A stretch of 64,000 nt of DNA. Origin: Pseudomonas viridiflava. Its GTDB lineage: Bacteria; Pseudomonadota; Gammaproteobacteria; Pseudomonadales; Pseudomonadaceae. The first letter of the stretch is position 1, and each line of letters opens with the position of its first letter. Below are positions 24,715-33,690 of the stretch, one piece after another. The position numbers and the translations under genes were made by a program. The DNA lies in contig NZ_UUOC01000047.1 of the NCBI RefSeq assembly GCF_900590755.1, positions 163,042 through 227,041 of the forward strand, read 5' to 3'. The notes under the pieces were generated by a model. That model did no database searches, was not told the origin of the DNA, and saw only the letters and a program-made list of their open reading frames with translations.

Positions 24715-24978
24715 ATGCCTGCCCGCGAACTGCAAGAACAACTCAATACCCTGCGCGAGCAACTGGAGCAGAACCCACCTCTCTCGGAATCAGAGCGCGA
24801 GAACCTGCAGCAACTGATGGCGCAAATCCAGTCGCAAATCGAACTGGAAAGCGCGACCCAGGACAGCAGCCTGGCTGATGGCGTCAATCTGGCGGTCGAG
24901 CGCTTCGAGCTTGAGCACCCGGGCATCGCCGGGACCCTGCGCAATATCGTCCAGACCTTGGGCAATATTGGTATTTAA
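24715..24978 (+). CDS. DUF4404-family small protein
   Basis: An 87-aa protein matching DUF4404: a first half rich in Glu/Gln/Leu heptads (about 4-50, LQEQLNTLREQLEQNP), likely coiled-coil, then the conserved VERFELEHPGIAGTLRNIVQTLGNIGI tail. AAGGAG lies 8 nt upstream. The function is not known. A hairpin follows just after the stop codon. Confidence 0.85.
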   Translation: MPARELQEQLNTLREQLEQNPPLSESERENLQQLMAQIQSQIELESATQDSSLADGVNLAVERFELEHPGIAGTLRNIVQTLGNIGI

Positions 24979-24988
24979 GCCATGAAAA

Positions 24989-25014
24989 AAGCCCGTCATG
25001 ATCAGTGACGGGCT
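24989..25014. terminator. Terminator between the DUF4404 gene and queF
   Basis: AAGCCCGTCA...TGACGGGCTT has a T tract on the minus strand (the AAAAAA at 24985-24990), so it is best suited to queF; it may also serve the convergent DUF4404 gene. Confidence 0.8.
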
Positions 25015-25032
25015 TGATTCACATCCAGCCGT

Positions 25033-25863
25033 TTACTGTCGGGCCAGCCGACGATTATCCGGGTTGATGACCTCAGTACTGCGGTACGGATTGATGTCCA
25101 GTCCACCACGGCGCACATAGCGCGCATAGACCGTCAATTTTTCCGGTTTGAGCAACGCTTGCAGATCCATGAAGATCCGCTCGACGCATTGCTCGTGAAA
25201 GTCCGAATGCTGGCGGAAGCTGACGATGTAAGCCAGCAGACTCGCAGCGTCCAGCTTTGCCCCGCGATACTCTACCGCCACACTGCCCCAATCCGGCTGG
25301 CTGGTAACCGGGCAATTGGATTTGAGCAAATGGCTGTGCAGGCTTTCTTCGACCACCTGAGAATCATCACAGCGCAGCAGCTCCGGCTGTGGCCGGTCAT
25401 AACTGCTGATATTCAAATCCAGCTCGTCAATGCAGTGGCCCGGCATGGCCGCCACGCCTTCGCTTTCGATATCCGCGAGGCTGCGAATCCTGACCCCTAC
25501 TGGCTTGCCCGCAGCCGCCGACAGGTCTTTGATCAGCGTCGCGGTCAACGCTTCGCGATCAGCAAAAGCCGTCTGATTGAGGGAGTTAAGGTAGAGCTTG
25601 AAGGATTTTGACTCGATGATGTTCGGCGAGTCCGCCGGGATGCTGAACTCGGCAATCGCCACCACAGGCTTGCCAGACGGCAACAGCCAGGACAGCTCGT
25701 AGCAATTCCAGAAGTCCACACCCTGATAAGGCAGGGTTTCGGCGGTCAGGCCCAACTCGGCCCATTTAGCGGCACGCGGGATCGGGAACAGCAGCGACGG
25801 CGTGTAAGTGGCGATGTATTCACTGGACTTGCCCAGCGGCGAGTGTTCGGCTGCGGGATGCAT
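25033..25863 (-). CDS. queF: NADPH-dependent 7-cyano-7-deazaguanine reductase QueF (long form)
   Basis: A 276-aa two-domain QueF reducing preQ0 to preQ1 in queuosine synthesis. VDFWNCYELSWL is the N-terminal segment; ESKSFKLYLNSLNQT is the NADPH/QueF motif and LLKSNCPVTSQPDWGSVAVEY carries the catalytic Cys and partner residues; FHEQCVERI is also conserved. ATG at 25863 starts MHPAAEHSPLGK, and AGG lies 8 nt upstream; the frame extends 14 codons further without similarity. The length fits the E. coli-type unimodular enzyme. Confidence 0.95.
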   Translation of the reverse strand: MHPAAEHSPLGKSSEYIATYTPSLLFPIPRAAKWAELGLTAETLPYQGVDFWNCYELSWLLPSGKPVVAIAEFSIPADSPNIIESKSFKLYLNSLNQTAFADREALTATLIKDLSAAAGKPVGVRIRSLADIESEGVAAMPGHCIDELDLNISSYDRPQPELLRCDDSQVVEESLHSHLLKSNCPVTSQPDWGSVAVEYRGAKLDAASLLAYIVSFRQHSDFHEQCVERIFMDLQALLKPEKLTVYARYVRRGGLDINPYRSTEVINPDNRRLARQ

Positions 25864-25936
25864 GACGGTACCTGAATCACATGAAGCTGACGGAATAAGG
25901 CGCAAGTTTATAGGGTTTGCGCGTCGCTTTCAGCGC

Positions 25937-26449
25937 CTAGTCAGTAATTGTCAGTTTGCCGACCATTCCCGCCTGATAATGCCCCGGCAGATTACAGGCG
26001 AACTCCAGGTCAGTGGCCTTGGCAAAGGTCCAGGTCAACTCGGCGGTTTTGCCCGGCTCCACCAGCACACTGTTGGGGTCATCGTGTTTCATCTCCATGG
26101 CGCCATGGCCCATATCGTGGTGCTGCATGGCGGTTGGGGTCAGCATGCCGCTCTGCTGCATCTTGAGCATTTCCTGCTGATGCCTGGCGTGCATGGCTGC
26201 ATCCCCCAGATTGAACTCATGCAACAGCTGGCCCTTGTTGAGCAATACGAAACGCACCGTCTCACCGGCCTTCACCTGCACGCCTTTGGGCTCGAAATAC
26301 ATATCGCCCAGCACCAGCTCGACGGTCCGCGAGGCCTGAGTCGCAGGCGCAGCATGGCCGAATGGCAACGAGGCAGCAGTGTCTGCCAGCAGCTGCTGAC
26401 TGGATGTCAGTAACGCGGCGAGCAGGGCAAAACGAGCAAGGGACGGCAT
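25937..26449 (-). CDS. Periplasmic cupredoxin-domain copper-binding protein
   Basis: A 170-aa protein. The signal peptide occupies residues 1-22; the rest is a plastocyanin/azurin-like cupredoxin with type-1 copper ligands H78, C152, H157 and M162 (ACNLPGHYQAGM). Inserted between the strands is a His/Met-rich stretch (about residues 86-122) with repeated HH, HDM and MEM motifs, suited to extra Cu(I)/Cu(II) binding. GGAGAG precedes the ATG at 26449. It is divergent from copRS across a CopR-type box, so it is probably induced by copper and serves periplasmic copper handling. Confidence 0.88.
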   Translation of the reverse strand: MPSLARFALLAALLTSSQQLLADTAASLPFGHAAPATQASRTVELVLGDMYFEPKGVQVKAGETVRFVLLNKGQLLHEFNLGDAAMHARHQQEMLKMQQSGMLTPTAMQHHDMGHGAMEMKHDDPNSVLVEPGKTAELTWTFAKATDLEFACNLPGHYQAGMVGKLTITD

Positions 26450-26521
26450 GGGACTCTCCAAATAAGCGACAATCAATGCTCGCACACTAAAAGCCCGGCA
26501 CTGCCAGCGAGCTGACGGCAA

Positions 26522-26547
26522 GATTACAAAGCTGTCAGGTTGCAATC
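26522..26547. promoter_or_regulatory. Candidate CopR (cop) box
   Basis: GATTACAA...TTGCAATC is an inverted repeat with 8-bp arms (one mismatch) in the 156-bp divergent spacer of the cupredoxin and copR genes. It resembles CopR/CusR boxes with ATTACAA-type half-sites. Assignment by position and motif. Confidence 0.6.
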
Positions 26548-26605
26548 TGAGCGCCCCGCTCGCGCTATAAAGCGTCCTCTTTGCATTGCTGTTTATGAGC
26601 CTTTC

Positions 26606-27286
26606 ATGAAGATACTGATCGTCGAAGATCAACCGAAAACCGGCCACTATCTACGCCAGGGCCTGAGCGAAGCCGGTTTCAATACCGAGCTGGAGGCCGA
26701 TGGCACGACTGGCCAGCACTTGGCGCTGACCGGCGACTACGCGCTGCTGATTCTGGATGTGATGCTGCCAGGCCGCAGCGGCTGGCAGATCCTGCAAGCG
26801 GTGCGCAGTGCCGGGCTGGAAACACCGGTGCTGTTTTTGACAGCTCGTGATGCGGTGGAGGATCGGGTCAAAGGCCTTGAACTGGGCGCCGATGATTATC
26901 TGGTCAAGCCCTTTGCCTTTTCCGAGCTACTGGCTCGTGTGCGCAGCCTGCTGCGACGCGGCAGCAGCGGCGCGCAGGAAACCCATCTGCAACTGGCGGA
27001 CCTGCGCCTGGACTTGTTGCGTCGCCGGGTTGAACGCAGTGGCAAACGCATCGACCTGACCGCCAAGGAGTTCTCACTGCTTGAGCTGTTGCTGCGGCGC
27101 CAGGGCGAAGTGCTGCCCAAATCCTTGATCGCCTCGCAAGTCTGGGACATGAACTTCGACAGCGACACCAACGTGATCGAAGTCGCGATTCGCCGCCTGC
27201 GCCTGAAAATCGATGATGAATTCCCTGACAAGCTGATTCATACCGTGCGCGGCATGGGCTACGTCCTTGAGGAGCGCCCGACATGA
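26606..27286 (+). CDS. copR: Copper/heavy-metal response regulator CopR
   Basis: A 226-aa OmpR-type regulator. The receiver has phospho-acceptor Asp51 and KPFAFSELLARV; the winged-helix domain has KEFSLLELLLRRQGEVLPKSLIASQVWDMNFDSDTNVIEVAIRRLR, a segment highly characteristic of CopR/CusR/IrlR. ATG at 26606 starts MKILIVEDQPK; an upstream frame to 26540 would run through the operator. It overlaps copS by ATGA. Confidence 0.92.
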   Translation: MKILIVEDQPKTGHYLRQGLSEAGFNTELEADGTTGQHLALTGDYALLILDVMLPGRSGWQILQAVRSAGLETPVLFLTARDAVEDRVKGLELGADDYLVKPFAFSELLARVRSLLRRGSSGAQETHLQLADLRLDLLRRRVERSGKRIDLTAKEFSLLELLLRRQGEVLPKSLIASQVWDMNFDSDTNVIEVAIRRLRLKIDDEFPDKLIHTVRGMGYVLEERPT

Positions 27287-28638
27287 TCCGTCGCTGTTCT
27301 CTGGCAAGCCGTCTGGCGCTGCTGTTCGCCGCCTGCACCGCCGTGGTGTCCCTGATTGCCGGGGTGTTGTTCAACCACGCCAGCGAGGCCCACTTCATCG
27401 AGCTGGATCAGCAACTGCTGGAGAGCAAGTTGCCGGGTTTACGCAGCGTGTTGCAAGACCTGCACAGCGCACATGATCTTTCCCGATTTGAAGCGCCGCT
27501 GAAAGCCGAGTTGGCGCATCAACCTGACCTGGCCCTGCGCATCAATGGCCCTGACGCGAACTTGTGGTTCGACAGCTCACCGCTGGAGCAGCCATTACCC
27601 GCCAGCCACGCGGGGCTGCATACCGTGATCAACCCGCAAGCGGCGTATCGCACCTACACCGTCGACCTTCATCCGAATTCATCCGACAGCCCGCAACTGA
27701 CGCTACTGCTGGAGATCACCCACCACCAGCATTTTCTGCAACGCATGCAGCACCTGATCTGGCTCACCGTGGGCCTGTCGGCGTTGGCTACCGCATTGCT
27801 GGGCGCCTGGGCAGCACGCAGCGGCCTGCGTCCGTTGCGTAACATGAGCCGGATCGCCGCCAGTGTCTCCGCCAGCTCCCTCACGACTCGCCTGCCTCAG
27901 GAGCAAATGCCCGCCGAACTGGCAGAGCTGACGCAGGCGTTTAACGCGATGCTGGCCAGGCTTGATGACGGCTTCCAGCGGCTTTCTGCGTTCTCTGCCG
28001 ATATCGCCCATGAGTTGCGCACGCCGCTTTCAAACCTGCTCACCCACACCCAGGTCACCCTGACCCGCCCAAGAGATATTGAGGACTATCGAGAAGCGCT
28101 GCTGAGTAATCTTGAAGAACTGCAAGGCATGGCGCAGATGGTCAATGACATGCTGTATCTGGCCAAAGCCGAGCACGGCTTGATCACTCCAACCCGAGAA
28201 CGATTGCAGCTGAAAGATGAAGTGCAGGCGGTAATGGAATTCTTCGCGCCGGTGGCAGAAGACGCACAGGTCACGCTGAGCAGCGCGGGGCACGCCCGCA
28301 TCGAAGGCGACCGCACGATGTTGCGACGGGTGCTTTCCAATCTGCTGGACAACGCCGTGCGCCACACCCCTGCCGGAGGTTACGTGAAGGTAGGATTGAG
28401 CGAAGCTGGCAACCGTGCACGAATCGATGTCGAGAACAGCGGCCCGGATATTCCGGCGCAGCTGTTACCCCGCCTGTTCGACCGCTTCTATCGCGCCGAC
28501 CAGGCCCGCAGTGAAAGCAGAGAGCACGCAGGACTGGGCCTGGCAATCACCCGCTCGATCATCCAGGCCCATGGCGGGACGATTGGTTGCGAGTCGAAAG
28601 ATGGCGTGACGCGGTTTTGGATTGAGTTGCCGGGTTAG
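27283..28638 (+). CDS. copS: Heavy-metal sensor histidine kinase CopS
   Basis: A 451-aa inner-membrane kinase: TM1 (about 8-28), a periplasmic sensor region, TM2 (about 155-178), HAMP, the H-box FSADIAHELRTPLSNLL, then HATPase with LLDNAVRHTP and GLGLAITRSIIQAHGG. The length and HAMP/H-box wording fit the CusS/CopS/IrlS heavy-metal kinase family. The start codon overlaps the copR stop codon. With copR it should sense periplasmic copper and control the divergent cupredoxin gene. Confidence 0.92.
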   Translation: MIRRCSLASRLALLFAACTAVVSLIAGVLFNHASEAHFIELDQQLLESKLPGLRSVLQDLHSAHDLSRFEAPLKAELAHQPDLALRINGPDANLWFDSSPLEQPLPASHAGLHTVINPQAAYRTYTVDLHPNSSDSPQLTLLLEITHHQHFLQRMQHLIWLTVGLSALATALLGAWAARSGLRPLRNMSRIAASVSASSLTTRLPQEQMPAELAELTQAFNAMLARLDDGFQRLSAFSADIAHELRTPLSNLLTHTQVTLTRPRDIEDYREALLSNLEELQGMAQMVNDMLYLAKAEHGLITPTRERLQLKDEVQAVMEFFAPVAEDAQVTLSSAGHARIEGDRTMLRRVLSNLLDNAVRHTPAGGYVKVGLSEAGNRARIDVENSGPDIPAQLLPRLFDRFYRADQARSESREHAGLGLAITRSIIQAHGGTIGCESKDGVTRFWIELPG

Positions 28639-28691
28639 CGTTTAGCGCTCTTGCTGGGGGATTCTATGCTCGCCTGCAATGCGACTCTCTA

Positions 28692-28782
28692 GTGGGACCG
28701 GCTTTAGCCGGGAAGAGGCCGGTACATCCGCCGCCTCTTCATTGACTGAACTGCAGCCTTCCCGGCTAAAGCCGGTCCCACA
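28692..28782. repeat. REP doublet (GTGGGACCGGCTTTAGCCGGGAAG family)
   Basis: Two inverted arms about 40 bp apart lie between the convergent copS and lolE genes. Confidence 0.85.
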
Positions 28783-28804
28783 GGTTATGCGTTAGGCCAA
28801 CTTA

Positions 28805-30049
28805 TCATTCATACCGCAACGCATGCGCCGGCTGGATCTGCGCCGCTCGCCACGCCGGATACAGCGTCGCCAGGAAGCTCAGGACAAAACCCGCGCTGCA
28901 GATCAGCACCACATCACCCGCCTGCAACTCGGACGGCAGGTTGTTGATGAAGTACACATCGGAACTGAAAATGTGCTGGCCACTGACCCGCTCGACCCAG
29001 CCCACCAGACTGCTGACGTTGATCGCCGCGATAATCCCCAGAACACCACCGATAATGGTGCCGACAATGCCGATCACTGTGCCCTGCACCATGAAAATCG
29101 TCATGATCTGACGGGGCGTGGCGCCGATGGTACGCAGGATCGCGATGTCAGCGCCCTTGTCGTTGACCACCATGATCAGCGTGGCAATGATATTGAACGC
29201 TGCCACCGCCACGATCATGAGCAACAACAGGCCGATCATGGTCTTTTCCATCTTCATGGCGCTGAACAGACTGCCTTGAGTGTGGGTCCAGTCGTCAGCT
29301 TTGTAATCAGCGCCCAGACCGCCAGCAATGGCCGCGGAAACTTCGGGGGCCTTATACAGATCCTTCAGCGCCAGACGCACGCCCTGCACCTGATTTGGCT
29401 GCCAGCGCTGAATCTCTGCGGCGTCGGCAACGTTGATCAGCGCCATGGAGCCATCCAGCTCGGCCCCGACCTTGAAGATGCCGACCACGGTCAACCGTTG
29501 CAGGCGCGGCGTGATGCCACCCGGCGCGCTGCTGATTTCCGGGACGATCAGGGTCAGCTTGTCGCCGACATTCAGGCGAAAACGCCGGGCACTCAGCTCG
29601 CCCAGCACCACGCCAAACTCACCGGCTTTCAAGTCTTGGAGTTTGCCCTGCACGATGTGCTGGGCGACGATCGAGACTTCGTGCTCCAGCGCCGGATCAA
29701 CGCCGCTGATCTGGATCGGCTGCATGGCGCCCTTGTAGGAGAGCATGCCGTCCATTTCGGTGAACGGGACCGCAGCCGTGACTTCCGGATTCTTCAGGGA
29801 CGCAGCCGCCACCGGCTTCCAGTCATCAAGGGGCTGAACCCCGGCGATCACCGCGTGGGGCACCATACCGAGAATCCGCGAGCTCATTTCCCGCTGAAAA
29901 CCATTCATCACCGAAAGCACCACTATCATCGCCAGCACGCCCAGCGCGAGGCCGATCATCGAGGTCATGGATATGAACGAGATGAAATGGTTACGGCGCT
30001 TGGCGCGGGTGTAGCGCGTGCCAATAAAAATTGATAACGGTCTGAACAT
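28805..30049 (-). CDS. lolE: Lipoprotein-releasing system permease LolE
   Basis: A 414-aa MacB/FtsX-type permease with four membrane helices (one near residues 25-47, three after about 265) and a large periplasmic domain. It starts MFRPLSIFIGTRYTRAKRRNHFISFISMTSMIGLALGV-like, nearly the same as LolC. It should form the LolCDE complex that extracts outer-membrane lipoproteins from the inner membrane and hands them to LolA. It is last in the lolC-lolD-lolE operon. ATG at 30049 is preferred over an in-frame codon 51 nt upstream. LolC/LolE labels follow operon order. Confidence 0.92.
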   Translation of the reverse strand: MFRPLSIFIGTRYTRAKRRNHFISFISMTSMIGLALGVLAMIVVLSVMNGFQREMSSRILGMVPHAVIAGVQPLDDWKPVAAASLKNPEVTAAVPFTEMDGMLSYKGAMQPIQISGVDPALEHEVSIVAQHIVQGKLQDLKAGEFGVVLGELSARRFRLNVGDKLTLIVPEISSAPGGITPRLQRLTVVGIFKVGAELDGSMALINVADAAEIQRWQPNQVQGVRLALKDLYKAPEVSAAIAGGLGADYKADDWTHTQGSLFSAMKMEKTMIGLLLLMIVAVAAFNIIATLIMVVNDKGADIAILRTIGATPRQIMTIFMVQGTVIGIVGTIIGGVLGIIAAINVSSLVGWVERVSGQHIFSSDVYFINNLPSELQAGDVVLICSAGFVLSFLATLYPAWRAAQIQPAHALRYE

Positions 30050-30117
30050 TCGTATTGCACCGTGAATAAGTACCGCGAAAAAACCACCCGACTTGATCAA
30101 TTAAGCCGGGTTAACCA

Positions 30118-30801
30118 TCAGGCTTCGATCAGACGACCATCTTCCAGGCGCCAGACCCGATCCATCTGCCGGGCCAGATTCATGTCGTGGGTCACGACCA
30201 GGAATGCCGTGCGCGAGGACGTGCTCAATTCCAGCATCAAGTCCTGGATGCCTTGACCGGTGTGGTGATCGAGGTTGCCGGTGGGCTCATCAAGCATCAC
30301 CAGCCCCGGCTGGTTGACCAGAGCCCGAGCAATCGCCACACGCTGACGTTCACCACCAGACAGCTCGGAAGGTTTGTGCGCCAGACGATGCCCAAGCCCG
30401 ACCCGCTCCAGCAGCGCCGTGGCACGCTTGCGAGCTTCCGGGATGGCAGTCTTGCCGATCAGCAGCGGCATGCAGACGTTCTCCAGAGCGGTGAACTCCG
30501 GCAACAAATGGTGGAACTGATAAACAAAGCCCAGCGACCGGTTACGGAGCAAGCCACGGGCTTTCTCGCCCAGCGCCGATAGCTCTTCGCCCGCCAGCCA
30601 GACGCTGCCCTCTGAAGGTGTATCCAGGCCGCCCAGCAGATTGAGCAAGGTACTTTTGCCCGAGCCCGAGCTGCCTACAATCGCGATGCGCTCGCCCGGA
30701 AACAATTCCAGTTGCAGCCCCGACAGGACCACCACCGACTCAGGACCTTCCTCGTAGGATTTGCCCAGGTTGCGGCAACTCAATACTGCTTTATCACTCA
30801 T
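30118..30801 (-). CDS. lolD: Lipoprotein-releasing system ATP-binding protein LolD
   Basis: A 227-aa ABC ATPase: Walker A IVGSSGSGKST, Q-loop FVYQFHHLLPEFTALENV, signature LSGGERQRVAIARAL, Walker B LVMLDEPTGNLD and H-loop VVTHD. The LPEFTALENV segment is typical of LolD. Start at 30801 gives the usual 227-aa form; ATG at 30816 (overlapping the lolC stop codon) is an alternative. It lies between lolC and lolE. Confidence 0.95.
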   Translation of the reverse strand: MSDKAVLSCRNLGKSYEEGPESVVVLSGLQLELFPGERIAIVGSSGSGKSTLLNLLGGLDTPSEGSVWLAGEELSALGEKARGLLRNRSLGFVYQFHHLLPEFTALENVCMPLLIGKTAIPEARKRATALLERVGLGHRLAHKPSELSGGERQRVAIARALVNQPGLVMLDEPTGNLDHHTGQGIQDLMLELSTSSRTAFLVVTHDMNLARQMDRVWRLEDGRLIEA

Positions 30802-30808
30802 GCCCGAC

Positions 30809-32059
30809 TCACTCATAACGTAACGCCTCCGCCGGCTGGGTGCGCGCAGCACGCCAGGCCGGATACAGGGTGGCGAGGAAACTCAGGATCAATGCAGCGC
30901 CGCACACCATCAGAACGTCTTCGGCCATCAGCTGCGAAGGCAGGTAGTCGATGAAGTACACATCGGCATTGAGAAACTTGTGACCGATCAGGCCTTCCAG
31001 CGCGGAGATCGCGGCGCTGACATTGAGCGCGGCTATCATCCCCAGCACGGCGCCGATAAAGGTGCCCACGACGCCGATGACCGTACCCTGGACCATGAAG
31101 ATCGCCATGATCTGCCCAGGCGTCGAACCCAGGGTACGCAGGATCGCGATGTCTCCCTTCTTGTCGTTGACCACCATGACCAGCGTGGAAATGATGTTGA
31201 ACGCCGCAACGGCCACAATCAGCAACAGCAGCAGCCCGATCATGGCTTTTTCCATACGGATCGCCTGATACAGATTGCCGTGGGTGCGGGTCCAGTCACG
31301 GGAGTAGTAATTGTGCTCGCCAAGGGTCTGAGCGATTTGATAAGACGTGCGCGGCGCTTCGAACAGGTCTTCGAATTTCAGCCGCAGGCCCTGCACCTGA
31401 TCCGCCTTCCAGCGATGCAGCCGACCCAGATCGTCCAGGTTGGTCAGGCCCAGGTAGCCGTCCAGCTCACCAGCGCCAACATGGAAGATACCGACCACGG
31501 TAAACCGCTTCATCCGCGGGAACATGCCCGCCGGCGTCACGGTGACTTCAGGGGCCACAAAGGTGACTTTATCGCCCAGGGTCACGCCCAGCTTGGTGGC
31601 AGCCTTGTCGCCGATCACGATGCCGAAGCTGCCGGGAGCCAGGTCGTCCAGCTTGCCCTGCTTCATGAAGTTATCGATGATCGAAACTTTACGCTCCTGC
31701 ACCGGGTCGATGGCATTGAGCAGGATTTTTTGAACCTGACCATTGTTGGTCAGCAAACCCTGCATCTGGGTGAAGGGCGCGACAGCCAGCACCTGCGGGT
31801 TCTGCTTGACCTTGTCGGCCAAGCCCTGCCAATTGCTGATCGGTTCACCGGATTCGATGGTGGCGTGCGGGACCATGCCGAGCACGCGGGTCCGCATTTC
31901 GTGATCAAAGCCGTTCATGACCGATAACACGACTATCATCACCACTACGCCCAGGGCGAGGCCGATCATGGAAGTCAGGGAAATGAAGGAGACGAAATGA
32001 TTACGGCGTTTTGCACGGGTATAACGCGTGCCTATGAATACAAAAAGAGGTCTGAACAT
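30809..32059 (-). CDS. lolC: Lipoprotein-releasing system permease LolC
   Basis: A 416-aa permease, first gene of lolCDE, with the same layout as LolE: one N-terminal helix, a large periplasmic domain that recruits LolA, and three C-terminal helices (AMIGLLLLLIVAVAAFNII and onwards). LolC and LolE here are separate, similar genes rather than a single LolF. The stop codon region overlaps or abuts lolD. The divergent neighbour is a PilZ-type gene. Confidence 0.93.
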   Translation of the reverse strand: MFRPLFVFIGTRYTRAKRRNHFVSFISLTSMIGLALGVVVMIVVLSVMNGFDHEMRTRVLGMVPHATIESGEPISNWQGLADKVKQNPQVLAVAPFTQMQGLLTNNGQVQKILLNAIDPVQERKVSIIDNFMKQGKLDDLAPGSFGIVIGDKAATKLGVTLGDKVTFVAPEVTVTPAGMFPRMKRFTVVGIFHVGAGELDGYLGLTNLDDLGRLHRWKADQVQGLRLKFEDLFEAPRTSYQIAQTLGEHNYYSRDWTRTHGNLYQAIRMEKAMIGLLLLLIVAVAAFNIISTLVMVVNDKKGDIAILRTLGSTPGQIMAIFMVQGTVIGVVGTFIGAVLGMIAALNVSAAISALEGLIGHKFLNADVYFIDYLPSQLMAEDVLMVCGAALILSFLATLYPAWRAARTQPAEALRYE

Positions 32060-32184
32060 TTAGGGACTTGTTCGGAGGAATGGGAACGTCCTTGTGGCGG
32101 GTCCTGGCAGGCAGCCTTACACTCGAAAACACTCTGAGCACTGCGAGCAACCACTATGACAACCGCCGCTACCATGGGTTCGCC

Positions 32185-32766
32185 ATGTCGACATTAGATG
32201 AAGAAGAACGCCGCGAATACTACCGTATCGAGGACAGCGTCGCACTGGAAATTAACCTCCTGTCCGAGACCGACCCGGCCGGGCACACAGCCATGCGCGA
32301 GACCTCGGCACTGTTCGATTTGCTCAGTGAACTGCACATCAACGAGTTCGAATCCCAGCACTTGCTGAGGCAGGTGGATGAGCGGGACCGGGTGTTGAGC
32401 GGCCTGTTGCAATCCTTGAGCAAGCGCATCGACCTGCTCGGTCAGGTCGTCGCGCAAACGGCGCTGGGCAAGCTGGGAGCCCCGCAACCCGTGATCATCT
32501 CGGAAGGCGGCGTGCAGTTCGACAGCCCCCAGTTCTATGGGCTGGGTGCGCAACTGTCGATCAAAATGGTGTTGATGCCCCAGGCGTCGGCCTTGATGCT
32601 GCATGCCCAAGTCATTCATTGCGACAAGCTGGCGGACGGCCAATTCGAGATCGGCACCGAGTTCATCAACCTGCCCGACTCCCAGCGCCAGCTCCTGGCC
32701 CGATACATTTTGCAACGACAAGCTGCCATAAGACGTCAGGCGCTGGAGGCGAAAGAGCCAGAGTAA
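32185..32766 (+). CDS. PilZ-like domain protein
   Basis: A 193-aa protein beginning MSTLDEEERREYYRIED; REYYR is an RxxxR motif (about 9-13). A helical section (about 35-105) precedes a PilZ-like barrel where VIISEGGVQFDSP occupies the place of the D/NxSxxG motif but lacks the Asp/Asn. c-di-GMP binding is therefore uncertain. ATG at 32185 is chosen over the frame to 32068, which covers the lolC promoter region. It is divergent from lolC. Confidence 0.8.
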   Translation: MSTLDEEERREYYRIEDSVALEINLLSETDPAGHTAMRETSALFDLLSELHINEFESQHLLRQVDERDRVLSGLLQSLSKRIDLLGQVVAQTALGKLGAPQPVIISEGGVQFDSPQFYGLGAQLSIKMVLMPQASALMLHAQVIHCDKLADGQFEIGTEFINLPDSQRQLLARYILQRQAAIRRQALEAKEPE

Positions 32767-32776
32767 TCGCAGAATC

Positions 32777-32868
32777 CTGTAGGCGTGAGCTTGCTCGCGA
32801 TGGCGTACAAACAGGCAACATATCCATTGACCGACATGACGCCATCGCGAGCAAGCTCACTCCTACAG
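32777..32868. repeat. REP doublet (GTAGGAGTGAGCTTGCTCGCGAT family)
   Basis: Inverted arms CTGTAGG.GTGAGCTTGCTCGCGATGGCGT and their complement are separated by about 30 bp. A second copy is at 58856-58945. Confidence 0.85.
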
Positions 32869-32925
32869 AAGACTCATTGCGCATCAAGACCAAGACCAAC
32901 GCCTCAAAGGCCACCAGGAGTAAAC

Positions 32926-33648
32926 GTGACCCTTATCTACGGCCACCGCGGCGCCAAAGGCGAAGCACCGGAAAACACCCTCACCAGCTTCCAGGAATGC
33001 CTCAAGCATGGCGTGCGTCGCTGCGAGCTGGACTTGCACCTGTCTCGCGATGGCGAGCTGATGGTGATTCACGATCCAACCCTCAAACGCACCACGGACC
33101 GACGGGGCAAGGTCAACGAGCACGTCGCGGCCGATCTGGTGACCTACGACGCACGCAAGGGCGGCCCTGGCTGGGTCAACCCCTGCCCGATTCCGCGCCT
33201 GGAAGAACTGTTCGAAAAGTGCGACTTCCAGCACTGGCAGCTGGAAGTCAAAAGCGCCTCACGCACCCGCGCCACCACCACCGTCCTGGCGATTCGCGAA
33301 CTGGCGCAACGGCATGGTGTGCTGGACAAGGTGACCATCACTTCCAGTTCCCGGGAAGTGTTGCGCGCCGCCCAGGAATTGACCCCGGATATCAGCCGCG
33401 GGCTGGTAGCCGAGTACGCATGGCTCGATCCGCTGAAGGTCGCGCAAAGTTATGGCTGTGAGCTTCTGGCGTTGAACTGGACGCTCTGCACACCTGAGCG
33501 CCTGAAAAAAGCTCAGAGCCAGGGTTTGCATGTGTCGGTGTGGACCGTCAACGAGCCCGCGCTGATGCGCAGGCTCGCCGACTTCGGCGTAGACAGCCTG
33601 ATTACAGACTTTCCCGGTTTGGCCAGCGCCACCCTCGAGAATCGCTGA
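32926..33648 (+). CDS. Glycerophosphodiester phosphodiesterase (GDPD family)
   Basis: A 240-aa TIM-barrel enzyme hydrolysing glycerophosphodiesters to glycerol-3-phosphate and an alcohol. YGHRGAKGEAPENTLTSF (4-21) and CELDLHLSRDGELMVIHDPTLKRTT carry the catalytic His pair and Glu/Asp metal ligands; VWTVN and SLITDFPG close the fold. GTG at 32926 with CAGGAG 5 nt upstream is the start; the frame to 32785 runs through the REP doublet. No signal peptide, so probably cytoplasmic. Confidence 0.92.
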   Translation: MTLIYGHRGAKGEAPENTLTSFQECLKHGVRRCELDLHLSRDGELMVIHDPTLKRTTDRRGKVNEHVAADLVTYDARKGGPGWVNPCPIPRLEELFEKCDFQHWQLEVKSASRTRATTTVLAIRELAQRHGVLDKVTITSSSREVLRAAQELTPDISRGLVAEYAWLDPLKVAQSYGCELLALNWTLCTPERLKKAQSQGLHVSVWTVNEPALMRRLADFGVDSLITDFPGLASATLENR

Positions 33649-33690
33649 AATCGGTCTCCCCGGCCGGCTCAGGCCTCCGGCCGGAGTCGC

